Assembly (NCBI RefSeq): GCF_947259555.1
Contig: NZ_CAMYMD010000089.1
Span: 1-62,355 of the forward strand
Source of the DNA: an uncultured Roseovarius sp.
GTDB lineage: Bacteria; Pseudomonadota; Alphaproteobacteria; Rhodobacterales; Rhodobacteraceae
Length of the DNA: 62,355 bases
Reading direction: 5' to 3'
Position 1 is the stretch's first letter, and the number at the start of each line of letters is the position of its first letter. Below the pieces are notes generated by a model. It had not been told where the DNA came from and did not search any database. It saw only the letters and a program-made list of their open reading frames with translations. The position numbers were made by a program, and so were the translations under genes. Below are positions 16,495 to 26,093 of the stretch, piece after piece.

Positions 16495-18183
16495 CTACCC
16501 AAGCAATCTGCGTGCAATCACCTGTGCCTGGATCTCCGCAGCACCCTCGAAGATATTGAGGATCCGCGCGTCGCACAGGATCCGGCTGATCGTGTATTCC
16601 AGCGCGAACCCGTTGCCACCGTGGATTTGCAAGCCGTTGTCCGCAGCCGCCCATGCCACACGTGCGCCAAGCAGCTTGGCCATCCCGGCCTCCAGATCAC
16701 AGCGCCGGCCGTTGTCCTTTTCCCAGGCCGAGAAATAGGTCAGCTGACGCGCCACCATGATCTCCACCGCCATCATCGCCAGCTTGCCCGAGACGCGCGG
16801 GAAGGCGATCAGCGGCTTGCCGAACTGTTTGCGATCCTGCGCGTATTTCATCGCCACATCGAGCGCCGATTGCGCGACGCCGATGGCCCGCGCAGCGGTC
16901 TGGATGCGGGCGCTCTCGAAGGTCTCCATCAGCTGCTTGAAGCCCTTGCCCTCTTCGCCACCCAAGAGGTTCTCGCCCTTGACGTGGAAATTGTCGAAGC
17001 CAAGCTCGTATTCCTTCATGCCGCGATACCCCAGCACCTCGATCTCGCCGCCGGTCATACCCGCCGTCGGGAAGGGGGCCTCATCCGTGCCGGGCTCTTT
17101 CTCGGCGAGGAACATCGACAGGCCCCGGTGATCGGTGGTGTCGGGCACCGTGCGCGCCAGAAGCGTCATCACATGAGTGCGCGCGGCATGGGTGATCCAG
17201 GTCTTGTTGCCGGTGACGTTCCAGTCGCCATTGTCATCGCGCACCGCGCGGGTGCGCAGGGCGCCAAGATCAGAGCCGGTGTTGGGTTCGGTGAATACGG
17301 CGGTCGGCAGCGTCTCGGCACTGGCCAGCTTGGGAAGCCATTTTTCCTTTTGCTCTTGCGTGCCCCCGGCAAGGATCAGTTCGGCGGCGATTTCCGAGCG
17401 GGTGCCAAGACTGCCAACCCCGATATAACCGCGCGACAGCTCTTCCGAGACCACGCACATCGACGCTTTGGACAGGCCGAGCCCGCCGAATTCCTCGGGG
17501 ATGGTCAGGCCGAAGACACCCATTTCCGCCAATTCCTCGATGATCTCCATCGGGATCAACTCATCCTTGAGGTGCCACTCATGGGCAAACGGCTCGACCT
17601 TTTCCACGGCAAAGCGGCGGAACTGTTCGCGGATCATCTCAAGCTCATCATCGAGCCCGCTGCGCCCGACGGTGATCTCGGCGGCGCGTTCCTGCATCAA
17701 CTCCACCAGCCGGGTGCGTGCGGCCTGGCTGTTGCCACGCGCCATCAGGGCCTGCACCTCGGCACATTGGAAACCGCTGAGCGCATCCCAGCCAAGGCCC
17801 AGATCCTGCAGGCGCACCACCTCGCCCTGGTTCATCTGGATACCGCCGGCGATCTGATGCAGGTATTCGCCGAATGCGATCTGGTGAATGAGTTGCTCCA
17901 CTTCGCCGAACTGGCCCTGCTCCTGCAGCCGGGTGGCCCAGTTCTGCATCTGGCGCAGGGATTCGACATAGGTGGCCAGCCATGCCAACCCGTGCGCGGC
18001 CGTCTGATGCGCCTCGATCGCGCTACCCGAGACCCGGCCATCGACAGTGACCAGATCGGCGACAGAGGATTTTGCGCGCTCCAGCACGGTCTCGACCGGG
18101 GCAACCGCCGCACCGGTCAGCGCTAATAGGTCATCCAGAATCGTCGGCTGGGCCATTGCAATATCCTGTCCGTCATGTGCCAT
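16495..18183 (-). CDS. mcd: (2S)-methylsuccinyl-CoA dehydrogenase Mcd
   Basis: A flavin acyl-CoA dehydrogenase of about 562 residues, far longer than the usual 380-400. An extra N-terminal helical domain of about 155 residues precedes the standard fold (from DDELEMIREQFRRFAVEKVE), a layout characteristic of Mcd of the ethylmalonyl-CoA pathway. Core marks are TEPNTGSDLGALRTRA, YRGMKEYELGF, DRKQFGKPL and the C-terminal LNIFEGAAEIQ. Mcd oxidises methylsuccinyl-CoA to mesaconyl-CoA during acetate assimilation. The start is ATG 18183, with AAAGGA upstream; ATG 18156 is equally possible. It is divergent from the TauE-type gene. Confidence 0.9.
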   Translation of the reverse strand: MAHDGQDIAMAQPTILDDLLALTGAAVAPVETVLERAKSSVADLVTVDGRVSGSAIEAHQTAAHGLAWLATYVESLRQMQNWATRLQEQGQFGEVEQLIHQIAFGEYLHQIAGGIQMNQGEVVRLQDLGLGWDALSGFQCAEVQALMARGNSQAARTRLVELMQERAAEITVGRSGLDDELEMIREQFRRFAVEKVEPFAHEWHLKDELIPMEIIEELAEMGVFGLTIPEEFGGLGLSKASMCVVSEELSRGYIGVGSLGTRSEIAAELILAGGTQEQKEKWLPKLASAETLPTAVFTEPNTGSDLGALRTRAVRDDNGDWNVTGNKTWITHAARTHVMTLLARTVPDTTDHRGLSMFLAEKEPGTDEAPFPTAGMTGGEIEVLGYRGMKEYELGFDNFHVKGENLLGGEEGKGFKQLMETFESARIQTAARAIGVAQSALDVAMKYAQDRKQFGKPLIAFPRVSGKLAMMAVEIMVARQLTYFSAWEKDNGRRCDLEAGMAKLLGARVAWAAADNGLQIHGGNGFALEYTISRILCDARILNIFEGAAEIQAQVIARRLLG

Positions 18184-18329
18184 GAATCGCATCCTTTTCC
18201 TGATCTGGTGCCTTTTATCTATTATGCAGGTGCAGCGCAACTATTATGCCAATTGTCGCAGGTTTTTGATCTAAAGTTGCGTATTGATTTTTTGCACTGC
18301 GGCGCTACCGACATGCTACCACACCAGAC

Positions 18330-19103
18330 ATGGAGATGTTTTTCGATATAGGCCCGCTCTGGGGCTGGAGCCTCGCCTTTGGCGTGGCGATCTGCGCGGG
18401 ACTGGTCAAGGGGGTGGTGGGGTTCGCCATGCCAACGGTGCTGATCGCGGGCCTCAGCACCATGATGCCGCCCGACCTCGCGCTGGCCGGGTTGATTCTG
18501 CCGACGCTCGCCACGAACCTTTGGCAGGCGCTGCGGCAGGGCGTCGGCGCGGCGCTTGCCTCGGTCGCGCGGTTCCGGGTGTTTCTGGTGGCAGGCGGGG
18601 CGGTCATGGTGCTGGCGGCCCAGGCGGTGCCGCGCCTGCCGCCCGCCGCGATGTTCCTCTTTATCGGGCCGCTCATTACCGCCTATGCGCTCTCTACGTT
18701 GCTGGGACGCGGCCTGCGCCTGTCGTCCGAGGGGGGCGCGCGCGGCGAGGCCGGGATGGGCGCGCTGGCCGGACTCTTCGGGGGGCTATCGGGCATCTGG
18801 GGACCGCCGACCGTGGCGATGCTGATGGCGCGCGGCGCGGAAAAGCGCGAACAGATGCGCGTGCAGGGCGTGATCTACGGACTGGGCGCGGTGCTCTTGC
18901 TTGGCTCGCACATCGGCTCGGGGGTCTTGCGCGCCGAAACGCTCCCGCTCTCGCTCGGGTTGGTGCCGCCGGCGCTTGTCGGTATCGGGCTGGGCTTCTG
19001 GCTACAGGACCGGTTCGATCAGGCGACATTTCGAAAGGTGACGCTGTGGGTGCTGCTGATCGCAGGCGCGAATCTTATCCGGCGTGGCGTGATGCTGCTT
19101 TGA
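18330..19103 (+). CDS. TauE/SafE family sulfite/sulfoacetate exporter-like protein
   Basis: A 257-residue membrane protein of about eight hydrophobic segments with the duplicated TauE/SafE pattern: AGLVKGVVGFAMPTVL in the first half and AGLFGGLSGIWGPPTVAML in the second. The family exports small anions, sulfite among them, but substrates vary. It is divergent from mcd across an AT-rich promoter region of 146 bp and followed by a strong terminator. Confidence 0.85.
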   Translation: MEMFFDIGPLWGWSLAFGVAICAGLVKGVVGFAMPTVLIAGLSTMMPPDLALAGLILPTLATNLWQALRQGVGAALASVARFRVFLVAGGAVMVLAAQAVPRLPPAAMFLFIGPLITAYALSTLLGRGLRLSSEGGARGEAGMGALAGLFGGLSGIWGPPTVAMLMARGAEKREQMRVQGVIYGLGAVLLLGSHIGSGVLRAETLPLSLGLVPPALVGIGLGFWLQDRFDQATFRKVTLWVLLIAGANLIRRGVMLL

Positions 19104-19152
19104 TGTGCGCGATCCGGTCTGGTCGCGGCAGATGCCGGGTGCGATGAACGAG

Positions 19153-19187
19153 GCCCTGGGGCCTGGCCCCAGGGCGCGCGTTTTAAC
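19153..19187. terminator. Terminator between convergent genes
   Basis: A perfect 10-bp stem (GCCCTGGGGC at 19153-19162 with GCCCCAGGGC at 19166-19175) and a 3-base loop are followed by GCGCGTTTTAA. It lies between the convergent TauE-type gene and the phhB gene, so it most clearly ends the plus-strand transcript. Confidence 0.75.
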
Positions 19188-19205
19188 GACGGATCGGGAT
19201 GAGAG

Positions 19206-19502
19206 TCACCCGATCAGGCCGTCGATCTTGCGGGCGAGCTTGACGTCCAGGGCACTGAGGCCGCCCACGTCATGCGTGGTGAGCGTGATCTCGACCTTGT
19301 TGTAGACATTGAACCATTCGGGATGATGGTCCCATTTCTCGGCCCAGATCGCGGCGCGGGTCATAAAGCCCATGGCCTCTACGAAATTGGCGAACTTGAA
19401 TGTCTTGTGGATTGCGTCGCGACCCTCGGCCAAGGCCCAGCCGTTTTCGAGCAGGGGCTCAAGGGTGGTCTTGCGTGCGGTGTCACTCAGTTTTTCGGTC
19501 AT
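19206..19502 (-). CDS. phhB: Pterin-4a-carbinolamine dehydratase
   Basis: A 98-residue enzyme that recycles 4a-hydroxytetrahydrobiopterin or acts in related pterin metabolism. The family signature is complete: [20 protein letters not shown] followed by [11 protein letters not shown]. The start overlaps the end of the FemAB-like gene by 4 bp on the same strand, so they are cotranscribed. No phenylalanine hydroxylase is visible nearby. Confidence 0.93.
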   Translation of the reverse strand: MTEKLSDTARKTTLEPLLENGWALAEGRDAIHKTFKFANFVEAMGFMTRAAIWAEKWDHHPEWFNVYNKVEITLTTHDVGGLSALDVKLARKIDGLIG

Positions 19503-20686
19503 TCGTGATCCTCCATCGCGGGTTTTCGGAATGGGCCATAGCCGGTGAGAATTTCGATATCCTCATCGACGGCAATGCGCTCGGCCTGCAGATACTGGGC
19601 GACGGCCTCGGCAAACCCCGCATCGCGCAACCAATGCAGCGAATGCGTGGGCACGGGCAGATAGCCACGCGCCAGCTTATGCTCTCCTTGTGCGCCAGCC
19701 TCTACCCTTTGCAGCCCATGATCAATGGCAAATTCGATGGCGCGGTAATAGCACAGCTCGAAATGCAGGCAGGGGTAGTCCTCGATGCAGCCCCAGTACC
19801 GGCCATAGAGGGCCGAGGCGCCAATCAGGTTCATCGCGCCTGCGATCGGCTGACCGTCGCGCATGGCGAGGAGCAGCAGAATATCGTCCCGCAAGCTCTC
19901 GTGTGCGCATTCGAAAAAGGCGCGTGTCAGGTAAGGCGTGCCCCATTTGCGCGCGCCGGTGTCCTGATAAAAGGTCCAAACGGCATCCCAGTGCTCGGGG
20001 CGGATATCATCGCCCGTCAGCGCCAGTATCTCGCCGCCGAAATCCTGCGCGCGGGCCCGTTCCTTGCGAATCGTCTTGCGTTTGCGGGACGACAGATCCG
20101 CGAGGAACCCGGCGAAATCCGGATAGCCACGATTGAGCCAGTGATATTGCTGGTTGCGGCGGCGCAGGAGGCCCATAGCCGACGCCGCGTCGGCTTCGGC
20201 TTCGGTGCAAAAGGTCAGGTGAAGCGAGGAAATGCCGTTGCGCTCGGCCACCTCGACCGCGCCTTGCACCAGCGCCGCGCGACCTGTCTCTTCGAAGCCT
20301 GGGCGGGTCAGGAAACGCCGCCCGGTTACGGGCGTGAACGGCACCGCCACCTGAAACTTGGGATAATACCGTCCGCCCGCGCGCTCATAGGCGTGGGCCC
20401 AGTTATGGTCGAAGATATATTCGCCCTGACTGTGCGCCTTGAGGTAAAGCGGCGCGCAGGCAATCACCTCGCCGCCGGCCTCTGCCGTCATGTAATGCGG
20501 GTGCCAGCCCGTTCCGGTGCCGACCGAGCGGCTGTCTTCGAGCGCCTTGAGGAAGCGATGTGTGGTAAATGGGTCCTCGGGGCGGCCGCCCTCCGCCGCC
20601 TCGGGGCAGGCGCAGGCATCCCAGACCTGAGCCGGAATGTCGGCGATCCGTTCGTGCAGGCTGAGTGTGATGTCGCTTTGGCTCAT
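19499..20686 (-). CDS. FemAB-like GNAT-fold acyltransferase (DUF482 type)
   Basis: A 395-residue cytosolic protein of the FemAB_like (DUF482) group, with a GNAT-type fold. Recognisable blocks are [20 protein letters not shown]-type strand [20 protein letters not shown], a Lys/Arg-rich [16 protein letters not shown] helix and [20 protein letters not shown] near the end. The biochemical role of the family is not established; relation to peptidoglycan aminoacyl transferases is distant. It precedes phhB and follows the glycerophosphodiesterase gene by 53 bp. Confidence 0.85.
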   Translation of the reverse strand: MSQSDITLSLHERIADIPAQVWDACACPEAAEGGRPEDPFTTHRFLKALEDSRSVGTGTGWHPHYMTAEAGGEVIACAPLYLKAHSQGEYIFDHNWAHAYERAGGRYYPKFQVAVPFTPVTGRRFLTRPGFEETGRAALVQGAVEVAERNGISSLHLTFCTEAEADAASAMGLLRRRNQQYHWLNRGYPDFAGFLADLSSRKRKTIRKERARAQDFGGEILALTGDDIRPEHWDAVWTFYQDTGARKWGTPYLTRAFFECAHESLRDDILLLLAMRDGQPIAGAMNLIGASALYGRYWGCIEDYPCLHFELCYYRAIEFAIDHGLQRVEAGAQGEHKLARGYLPVPTHSLHWLRDAGFAEAVAQYLQAERIAVDEDIEILTGYGPFRKPAMEDHE

Positions 20687-20739
20687 GTCAAAAGACCCCG
20701 GTCAATCCCTGGCTCTATCTGGGACATCCAGGCGCGGGA

Positions 20740-21507
20740 TCAAGCCGGGATAGCGGGCCTGTAGCCCTCGAACGTGATATTGTGCGCGTGGACGCGGGCG
20801 CGCGCCTCGGCCTCTGGAGAGCGCACTGTCCAGCACAGGATGGCGGCACCATCGGCGCGCAGGTGTCTCAGTATCGGACGATCCAGATCCTTTATGTCGT
20901 GGCTGACAAAATCCGCGCCGGTTGCGCGGAAATCAGGGATGTCGCGCAGGCGGTTTCGCGTCTCTGGCCTGAGCAAGGGCCAATCGTCCGGCGTGTAGCC
21001 ACAGGTCACCAGGCCACGCGGGATGTCTGGTGCCAGAATTGCCATCCGCGCCACCATGTGCGGATTGAACGACATCACTGCAACCGGCCCGGTATATTGA
21101 GTCAGCGCCTCTGCTGTCGCGTTTTCGAGAGCGCCGTCGGTGTTGCCCATCTGGCCGTGCTGATCCTTCAACTCGATGAGCAGGGGCACGCGGCCGTCGA
21201 CGAGGGTGAGAACCTCGGACAGGTCCGGAATACCCTCTTTGCCACCAAGCAACGGCAGGTCCGCAAGCGCCGCCGCGTCGCGTTGCCGAACGGGGCCGGT
21301 GTCGCCTGTCAGGCGACCAAGGTCGTAGTCGTGAAAGACCATTGCCCGACCGTCCCGGCTGAGTTGCAGATCAATCTCGATGCCATACCCCCACGCAATC
21401 GCCGCCGTGATCCCGGCGCGCGAATTTTCGGGTCGCCCCCCGGTCACGTCGTGCAAGCCGCGATGCGCCAAGGGCACGCGGCGGAACGCCTCGGGCAGGG
21501 AGGTCAT
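20740..21507 (-). CDS. ugpQ: Glycerophosphodiester phosphodiesterase
   Basis: A 255-residue GDPD-family enzyme that hydrolyses glycerophosphodiesters to glycerol-3-phosphate and an alcohol. Catalytic motifs are AHRGLHD near residue 15, PENSRAGI, GIEIDLQLSRDGR and the second His in FHDYDLGRLTG. There is no signal peptide, so it is cytosolic and UgpQ-like. It overlaps the RidA gene by 4 bp and is translated after it. Confidence 0.9.
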   Translation of the reverse strand: MTSLPEAFRRVPLAHRGLHDVTGGRPENSRAGITAAIAWGYGIEIDLQLSRDGRAMVFHDYDLGRLTGDTGPVRQRDAAALADLPLLGGKEGIPDLSEVLTLVDGRVPLLIELKDQHGQMGNTDGALENATAEALTQYTGPVAVMSFNPHMVARMAILAPDIPRGLVTCGYTPDDWPLLRPETRNRLRDIPDFRATGADFVSHDIKDLDRPILRHLRADGAAILCWTVRSPEAEARARVHAHNITFEGYRPAIPA

Positions 21508-21965
21508 CGGATCTGGAAGACCCCGTCGATCTCGACCGCGACACCAAATGGCAGCGACGGGGCCGACACGGCGGCGCGCGCGTGTTTGCCCGCATCGCCC
21601 AATGCCTCGCCAATGAAATCCGAAGCACCGTTTATCACCGCCGGTTGCTGGGTGAAATCGGAGGTGGAGTTGACGAAACCAGTGAGTTTCACCACCCGCA
21701 CCAGCCGATCAAGATCGCCGCCGCAGGCCGCCTTGACCTGCGCCAAGAGGGCAATCGCGCAGACCTTGGCCGCTTCGGCACCGGCGGGCACGTCCATGTT
21801 GTCGCCCAGCTTGCCGGTCAAGAGCGTGTCGCCGTCCTTGGCGATTTGACCCGATACAAACAGCATGTCGCCCGCCTGAACATAGGGGACGTAATTCGCC
21901 GCGGGGGCCGGGGCGTCGGGCAGGGTCACGCCCATCTCGGCAAGTTTGGTCTCGAATTGGCTCAT
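21504..21965 (-). CDS. RidA/YjgF family enamine deaminase
   Basis: A 153-residue protein of the longer RidA branch (YjgH/TdcF-like), with MLFVSGQIAKDGD, LAQVKAACGGDLDRLVRVVK and a C-terminal SLPFGVAVEIDGV. The family removes reactive 2-aminoacrylate-type enamines, although members of this length often lack that activity. ATG 21965 is chosen because the family N-terminus FETKLAEMGVTLPDAPAPAANY follows it at once. It is cotranscribed with the downstream phosphodiesterase gene. Confidence 0.9.
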   Translation of the reverse strand: MSQFETKLAEMGVTLPDAPAPAANYVPYVQAGDMLFVSGQIAKDGDTLLTGKLGDNMDVPAGAEAAKVCAIALLAQVKAACGGDLDRLVRVVKLTGFVNSTSDFTQQPAVINGASDFIGEALGDAGKHARAAVSAPSLPFGVAVEIDGVFQIR

Positions 21966-22056
21966 ATCCGTGTCTCCATTGGGTGTCTGTCGCGGCGACG
22001 CTAGCCGCAGAGCGCGAGGAATAAAATCCGAATTCCTGCTACCTGCGCGATTTGGG

Positions 22057-23364
22057 TCATTCGCGGAACGCCTTGGCCAGATAATCGGTGAATGGTTTGA
22101 CCAGATAGGCGATCGGTGTACGGTCTGCGGTACGGATGAACGTCTCGACGGGCATCCCCGGAATGAGCGTGACATCCTCGGGTAGTCGCTTTTGTTCGCC
22201 CTCGCTCAGCACCACCTCGGCGCGGTAGTAGCTGGCGCCTGTGGCCTCGTCCTCGAAGGCGTCGGCAGAGACCTGCGTCACGCGCCCAAAGAGTTCGGGC
22301 GTCGTGCGTTGATCGAGCGCGGAAAACCGCAATGTGACCTCCTGCCCGACGAAGAGCTTGTCGACGTGGATGGTATCGACGCGGGCGTTGATGACGAGGG
22401 GGCGATCCTGCGGCACGATGAAGAGAACCTGATCGGCCGGACGGATCACCGCGCCAAGCGAAAATACCTGAAGATTGTAGACCACGCCCGACACCGGTGC
22501 GGTGATGTCCAGCCGGCTCATCTGCTCGATCAGCGCGCGGCGTTGCTCGCGCAGTTCGATCTCGCGGTATTGCAGGTCGCGCAGGGTGGTGATCGCCTCT
22601 TCGCGCCGGTCCGTCCCGAGCTTGAGAATGGTGATGTCGATCTCGGTGATGCGGCCCTGCGCCTCGGCTTTTTGCGCCGTCAGATCGCCCATCGATCCGC
22701 TCAGACGGGCCTGTTCACGTTGCAGGCTGAGCACTCGTGTGGCTTGTGCAAGGCCGCGGTCGAGCAGGGATTGCTGGTCAGCAAGTTCCTGTTCGATCAA
22801 TTCAAGCTGCCGCGCCAGCGCGGTTTGCTGGGCTTCTATTCCCTCGATCTGGTTGGTGGTCTGGCCACGGCGCTTTTGCAACTGGTCAATTTCCGCCGCG
22901 ACCGTTTCGCGCCGTGCCCGAAACAGCGATTCCTGCCCTGTCATGAGCTCGGCCGCATCGGTGTTGCGGTCCGCAAGTTCGATCAGGAGCGGGTCGAATT
23001 TGAGCGTGTCTGCCTTGTCGCGCTCTGCCTCAAGACGCGCGCGGCGCGCCATCAACTCGGCCAATTCGTTCTCGATGATCGACAATTGCGACTGCAATTC
23101 GGTGGGGTCGAGTCGCACGAGCACCTCGCCGACCTCGACCTTGTCGCTTTCCTTGACCTTGATGGCGGTCACGACGCCACCGTCGGGGTGCTGAACGACC
23201 TGACGGTTCTGATCGACCTCGATACGCCCCTGCGCGATAATCGCACCGGAAATCTGCGTGAAAACGGCCCAGGTCCCAAAACCGCCAACCAAGAGCAAAA
23301 GCCCGAGAACACCGATGATCATCGGCTTGCGGACTGACCACGCGCCACTGGTGGGAGATGTCAT
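22057..23364 (-). CDS. HlyD/PrtE-family type I secretion membrane fusion protein
   Basis: A 435-residue periplasmic adaptor with one N-terminal membrane segment (about 20-42). Next comes a split lipoyl-like domain starting GRIEVDQNRQVVQHPDGG, a long coiled coil (about 100-280, rich in Glu/Arg/Gln) and a C-terminal beta domain closing with TFIRTADRTPIAYLVKPF, typical of PrtE/HlyD. It joins an inner-membrane ABC exporter to a TolC-like channel. Its start overlaps the ATPase gene by 4 bp. Confidence 0.92.
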   Translation of the reverse strand: MTSPTSGAWSVRKPMIIGVLGLLLLVGGFGTWAVFTQISGAIIAQGRIEVDQNRQVVQHPDGGVVTAIKVKESDKVEVGEVLVRLDPTELQSQLSIIENELAELMARRARLEAERDKADTLKFDPLLIELADRNTDAAELMTGQESLFRARRETVAAEIDQLQKRRGQTTNQIEGIEAQQTALARQLELIEQELADQQSLLDRGLAQATRVLSLQREQARLSGSMGDLTAQKAEAQGRITEIDITILKLGTDRREEAITTLRDLQYREIELREQRRALIEQMSRLDITAPVSGVVYNLQVFSLGAVIRPADQVLFIVPQDRPLVINARVDTIHVDKLFVGQEVTLRFSALDQRTTPELFGRVTQVSADAFEDEATGASYYRAEVVLSEGEQKRLPEDVTLIPGMPVETFIRTADRTPIAYLVKPFTDYLAKAFRE

Positions 23365-25094
23365 CGCACACCTCCCATGCCACCGGCGGCGGCCAGTTGT
23401 TGATGGTTTTGCAACACGTCTTTCATCACCTTTTCGCGTGGCCCGAAGGCGCGCATCGACCCGTGTTCGAGCATCAGTAGCAAATCGCAATCCTTGATCG
23501 CCGCCGGGCGGTGCGCCACCACGACCACCGCCTTGCCCGCGGCACGGAACGAGCGGATCGCGGCATTTACCGCCTCGCTGCCCTCATTGTCGAGGTTGGA
23601 GTTCGGCTCGTCCAGCACAAGGATCTCGGGGTCGCCGTACATGGCCCGTGCGAGCCCGATGCGCTGCATTTGCCCGCCCGAGAGGCGGCCCCCACTGGCC
23701 GTCACCTTGGTGTCGTAGCCGTTGGGCAGCTTGAGAATCATCTCATGGGCATCTGCCTTCTTGGCGGCCTCGACGATCTTGGCGGCATCCGGCTCTGCCG
23801 CGAGGCGCGAGATGTTCTCGGCAATCGTGCCATCGAAGAGCTGAACGCGCTGCGGCAGATAGCCAATGAGCTGACCGAGCACGGAAGGGGTATATTGGTC
23901 GAGCGCGGCACCGTCGAGGCGGATCTTGCCGCCCGCAGGCCGCCAGACCCCGGTGATCGCGCGTGCCAGTGTCGACTTGCCCGCGCCGGATGGGCCGATG
24001 ACGCCCACGGCCTGCCCAGGTTCGAGTTTGAAGTTCAGTGTCTTGAGCACGGCCTGGCTCTCGCCCGGGGGCACGACGGTCAATTGCTGGATTTCCAGGC
24101 GCGCCTTGGGGCGGGGCAGGGGTGTGCGCGGCTGTTCCGGCGGCACCGTGCCCAAGAGTTCGGCGAGGCTGTCCCACCCCTTCATCGCGCGTTGGACCAA
24201 CGGCCATTGGCCAATCGCCTGCTCGATGGGGGCCAGTGCGCGGCCCAGCAGGATGGAACCCGCGATCATCGCGCCCGGTGTCAGCTCGCCGCGCAGCACA
24301 AGGAGCGCCCCAAGCCCGAGCATTGCCGATTGCAACAACATCCGAAGCGCCTTGGCCGAGGTCGTGAAGCTGCCGCCGAGATCGGCCGATTCGATCTGTG
24401 TGGAGAGCGCGCGGCCGCGCACCTGTTGCCAGCGATCGAAGGCTGCGTCGCGCATGCCCATGGCCTGAATCATTTCCGACTCGTTGCGCAGCTGGTCGGA
24501 GATCTCTTCGGCCTGCACGCTGGCGCCGTTTGCCTGCCCAGTGGGTCGCCGGGTGAAAATCTGGTTGATGACCGTGATGAGGATCAGCATCGCCCCGCCT
24601 GTCAGCGCGAGGATTCCCAACCAAGGGTGGAAGATCCAGATCGCAGCTAGAAAAAACGGCGCCCATGGCATGTCAAAGATGGCGAGCAGGACCGGCGATG
24701 TCATCAGGCGCTGGATCGATTCGAGGTCGCGCAGCCCGGTGGCGGTGTTGGTGTCAGGCTGCACCGCGGCCTTGCGAATCACCGCATCGAAAACGCGCCT
24801 GTCCAGCCGCGCTTGGAATCGCGCGCCGACACGTCCCATGACCCGACCACGCGCATAGTCCAGAAGGCCCATCATCGAGTAGAGAAACAGGACCAGAACC
24901 GACAAGGCGATCAGCGTTTCAACCGAGCGGCTGCTCAGGACGCGGTCATAGACCTGAAGCATGTAAATCGGCCCGGTCAGCATCAGGAGGTTTACAAAGA
25001 AGCTGAAAACGCCCACGAACCAATACAGTCCACGGCTCTCGCGCCTCGCCATACGCAATTCTTCGCGTCCGGCCTCTAATCTTGCTTTATCCAA
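23361..25094 (-). CDS. prtD: PrtD-family type I secretion ABC transporter (permease-ATPase)
   Basis: A 577-residue fused permease-ATPase. Six membrane segments (about 20-290) are followed by an ATPase domain with GPSGAGKST, SGGQMQRIGLARAM and ILVLDEPNSNLDNEGS. The LTGPIYMLQVYDRVLSSRS stretch is a PrtD-group hallmark. It exports unprocessed proteins with C-terminal signals, often RTX-repeat proteins. No substrate gene or TolC gene is adjacent, so its cargo is encoded elsewhere. Confidence 0.93.
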   Translation of the reverse strand: MDKARLEAGREELRMARRESRGLYWFVGVFSFFVNLLMLTGPIYMLQVYDRVLSSRSVETLIALSVLVLFLYSMMGLLDYARGRVMGRVGARFQARLDRRVFDAVIRKAAVQPDTNTATGLRDLESIQRLMTSPVLLAIFDMPWAPFFLAAIWIFHPWLGILALTGGAMLILITVINQIFTRRPTGQANGASVQAEEISDQLRNESEMIQAMGMRDAAFDRWQQVRGRALSTQIESADLGGSFTTSAKALRMLLQSAMLGLGALLVLRGELTPGAMIAGSILLGRALAPIEQAIGQWPLVQRAMKGWDSLAELLGTVPPEQPRTPLPRPKARLEIQQLTVVPPGESQAVLKTLNFKLEPGQAVGVIGPSGAGKSTLARAITGVWRPAGGKIRLDGAALDQYTPSVLGQLIGYLPQRVQLFDGTIAENISRLAAEPDAAKIVEAAKKADAHEMILKLPNGYDTKVTASGGRLSGGQMQRIGLARAMYGDPEILVLDEPNSNLDNEGSEAVNAAIRSFRAAGKAVVVVAHRPAAIKDCDLLLMLEHGSMRAFGPREKVMKDVLQNHQQLAAAGGMGGVR

Positions 25095-25259
25095 TCGTAA
25101 TTCCTGTCGTCATGTTTTATGTGTTAGACCAACGCCGAAACGCTCTGACCCTGCATAACAGCCAATGTCACCATTCTGCCACAGCATTGTGAAGACGAGG
25201 CGAAGGATGATGGGTTTGCCGGCATGATCGATTATGTAACCCTTTGCCATTCTTAGCCT

Positions 25260-26093
25260 GTGGATATTAGATTGTTGCTGCCAACCCACAAAAACTTTTG
25301 CAAGCCCGCCCTGCGTCTGATTGCCCTCACCGGTGTGATGCTGATTGCGGCCTGTGCGCGCCCGGACCCGTCGATGCCGACACAGGACGCCTTCGATCCC
25401 TACGAGGACCAGAATCGTAAAGTGCACGAGTTCAACCGGGGTTTTGACCGGGCGCTCATTCGACCGGCGGCCAAGGGCTACAGTTCGGCGATTCCCGATG
25501 ATATCGAAACCTTGATCGTGAGGTTCTCGACCAATCTGTCGCTGCCGAGCGATATCGTGAACAGCGTGCTTCAGCTCAACATGCGCGGGGCCATCGAGGA
25601 CACTGCCCGCCTCGTGGTCAATACCACGGTGGGGCTGGGCGGCCTCTTTGATCCGGCGAGCGAGATGGGCATGCCAGCCGGCACCAATGCCGATTTCGGC
25701 CAGACGTTGCATGCTTGGGGCGCGCGCGAGGGTGCATATGTGGAGCTGCCGGTCCTGGGTCCGTCCACGGAGCGCGATACCTGGGGCATTGCCGTCGATC
25801 TCTTCACCAATCCGCTGAGCTATCTGCTCGAGTCGCCAGAGAGCCTGATCGGCACCGGTGCGGGCGTGGCGGCGGGCCTGTCCAAGCGGGACAAGTTCAG
25901 CGAAACCATCGACACGATTCTATACGAGAGTGCCGATAGTTATGCGCAGTCACGTTCGATCTACCTGCAAAACCGCCGCTTTGAACTCGGCGGCACGTCC
26001 GGTAGTGTATATGATGATCCGTACGACACGAGTGCCGATCCTTATGACACCCCGGCCACATCCGCCACGTTGGAGGACCCCTATGATGAGTAA
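25260..26093 (+). CDS. mlaA: MlaA (VacJ) family outer-membrane lipoprotein
   Basis: A 277-residue lipoprotein of the retrograde phospholipid transport system that keeps outer-membrane lipid asymmetry. The lipobox is LIAAC with Cys32. The MlaA core has FDPYEDQNRKVHEFNRGFD, LNMRGAIEDTARLVVNTTVG, then FGQTLHAWGAREGAYVELP. The C-terminal tail is unusual for repeated DPYD units and high Asp/Tyr content. It starts at GTG. Its 3' end overlaps the mlaC gene by 11 bp. Confidence 0.93.
   Translation: MDIRLLLPTHKNFCKPALRLIALTGVMLIAACARPDPSMPTQDAFDPYEDQNRKVHEFNRGFDRALIRPAAKGYSSAIPDDIETLIVRFSTNLSLPSDIVNSVLQLNMRGAIEDTARLVVNTTVGLGGLFDPASEMGMPAGTNADFGQTLHAWGAREGAYVELPVLGPSTERDTWGIAVDLFTNPLSYLLESPESLIGTGAGVAAGLSKRDKFSETIDTILYESADSYAQSRSIYLQNRRFELGGTSGSVYDDPYDTSADPYDTPATSATLEDPYDE

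Noticed and set aside
16318..18126. A 602-codon open frame on the plus strand
   Set aside because: It is the antisense shadow of mcd and begins inside the repeat.
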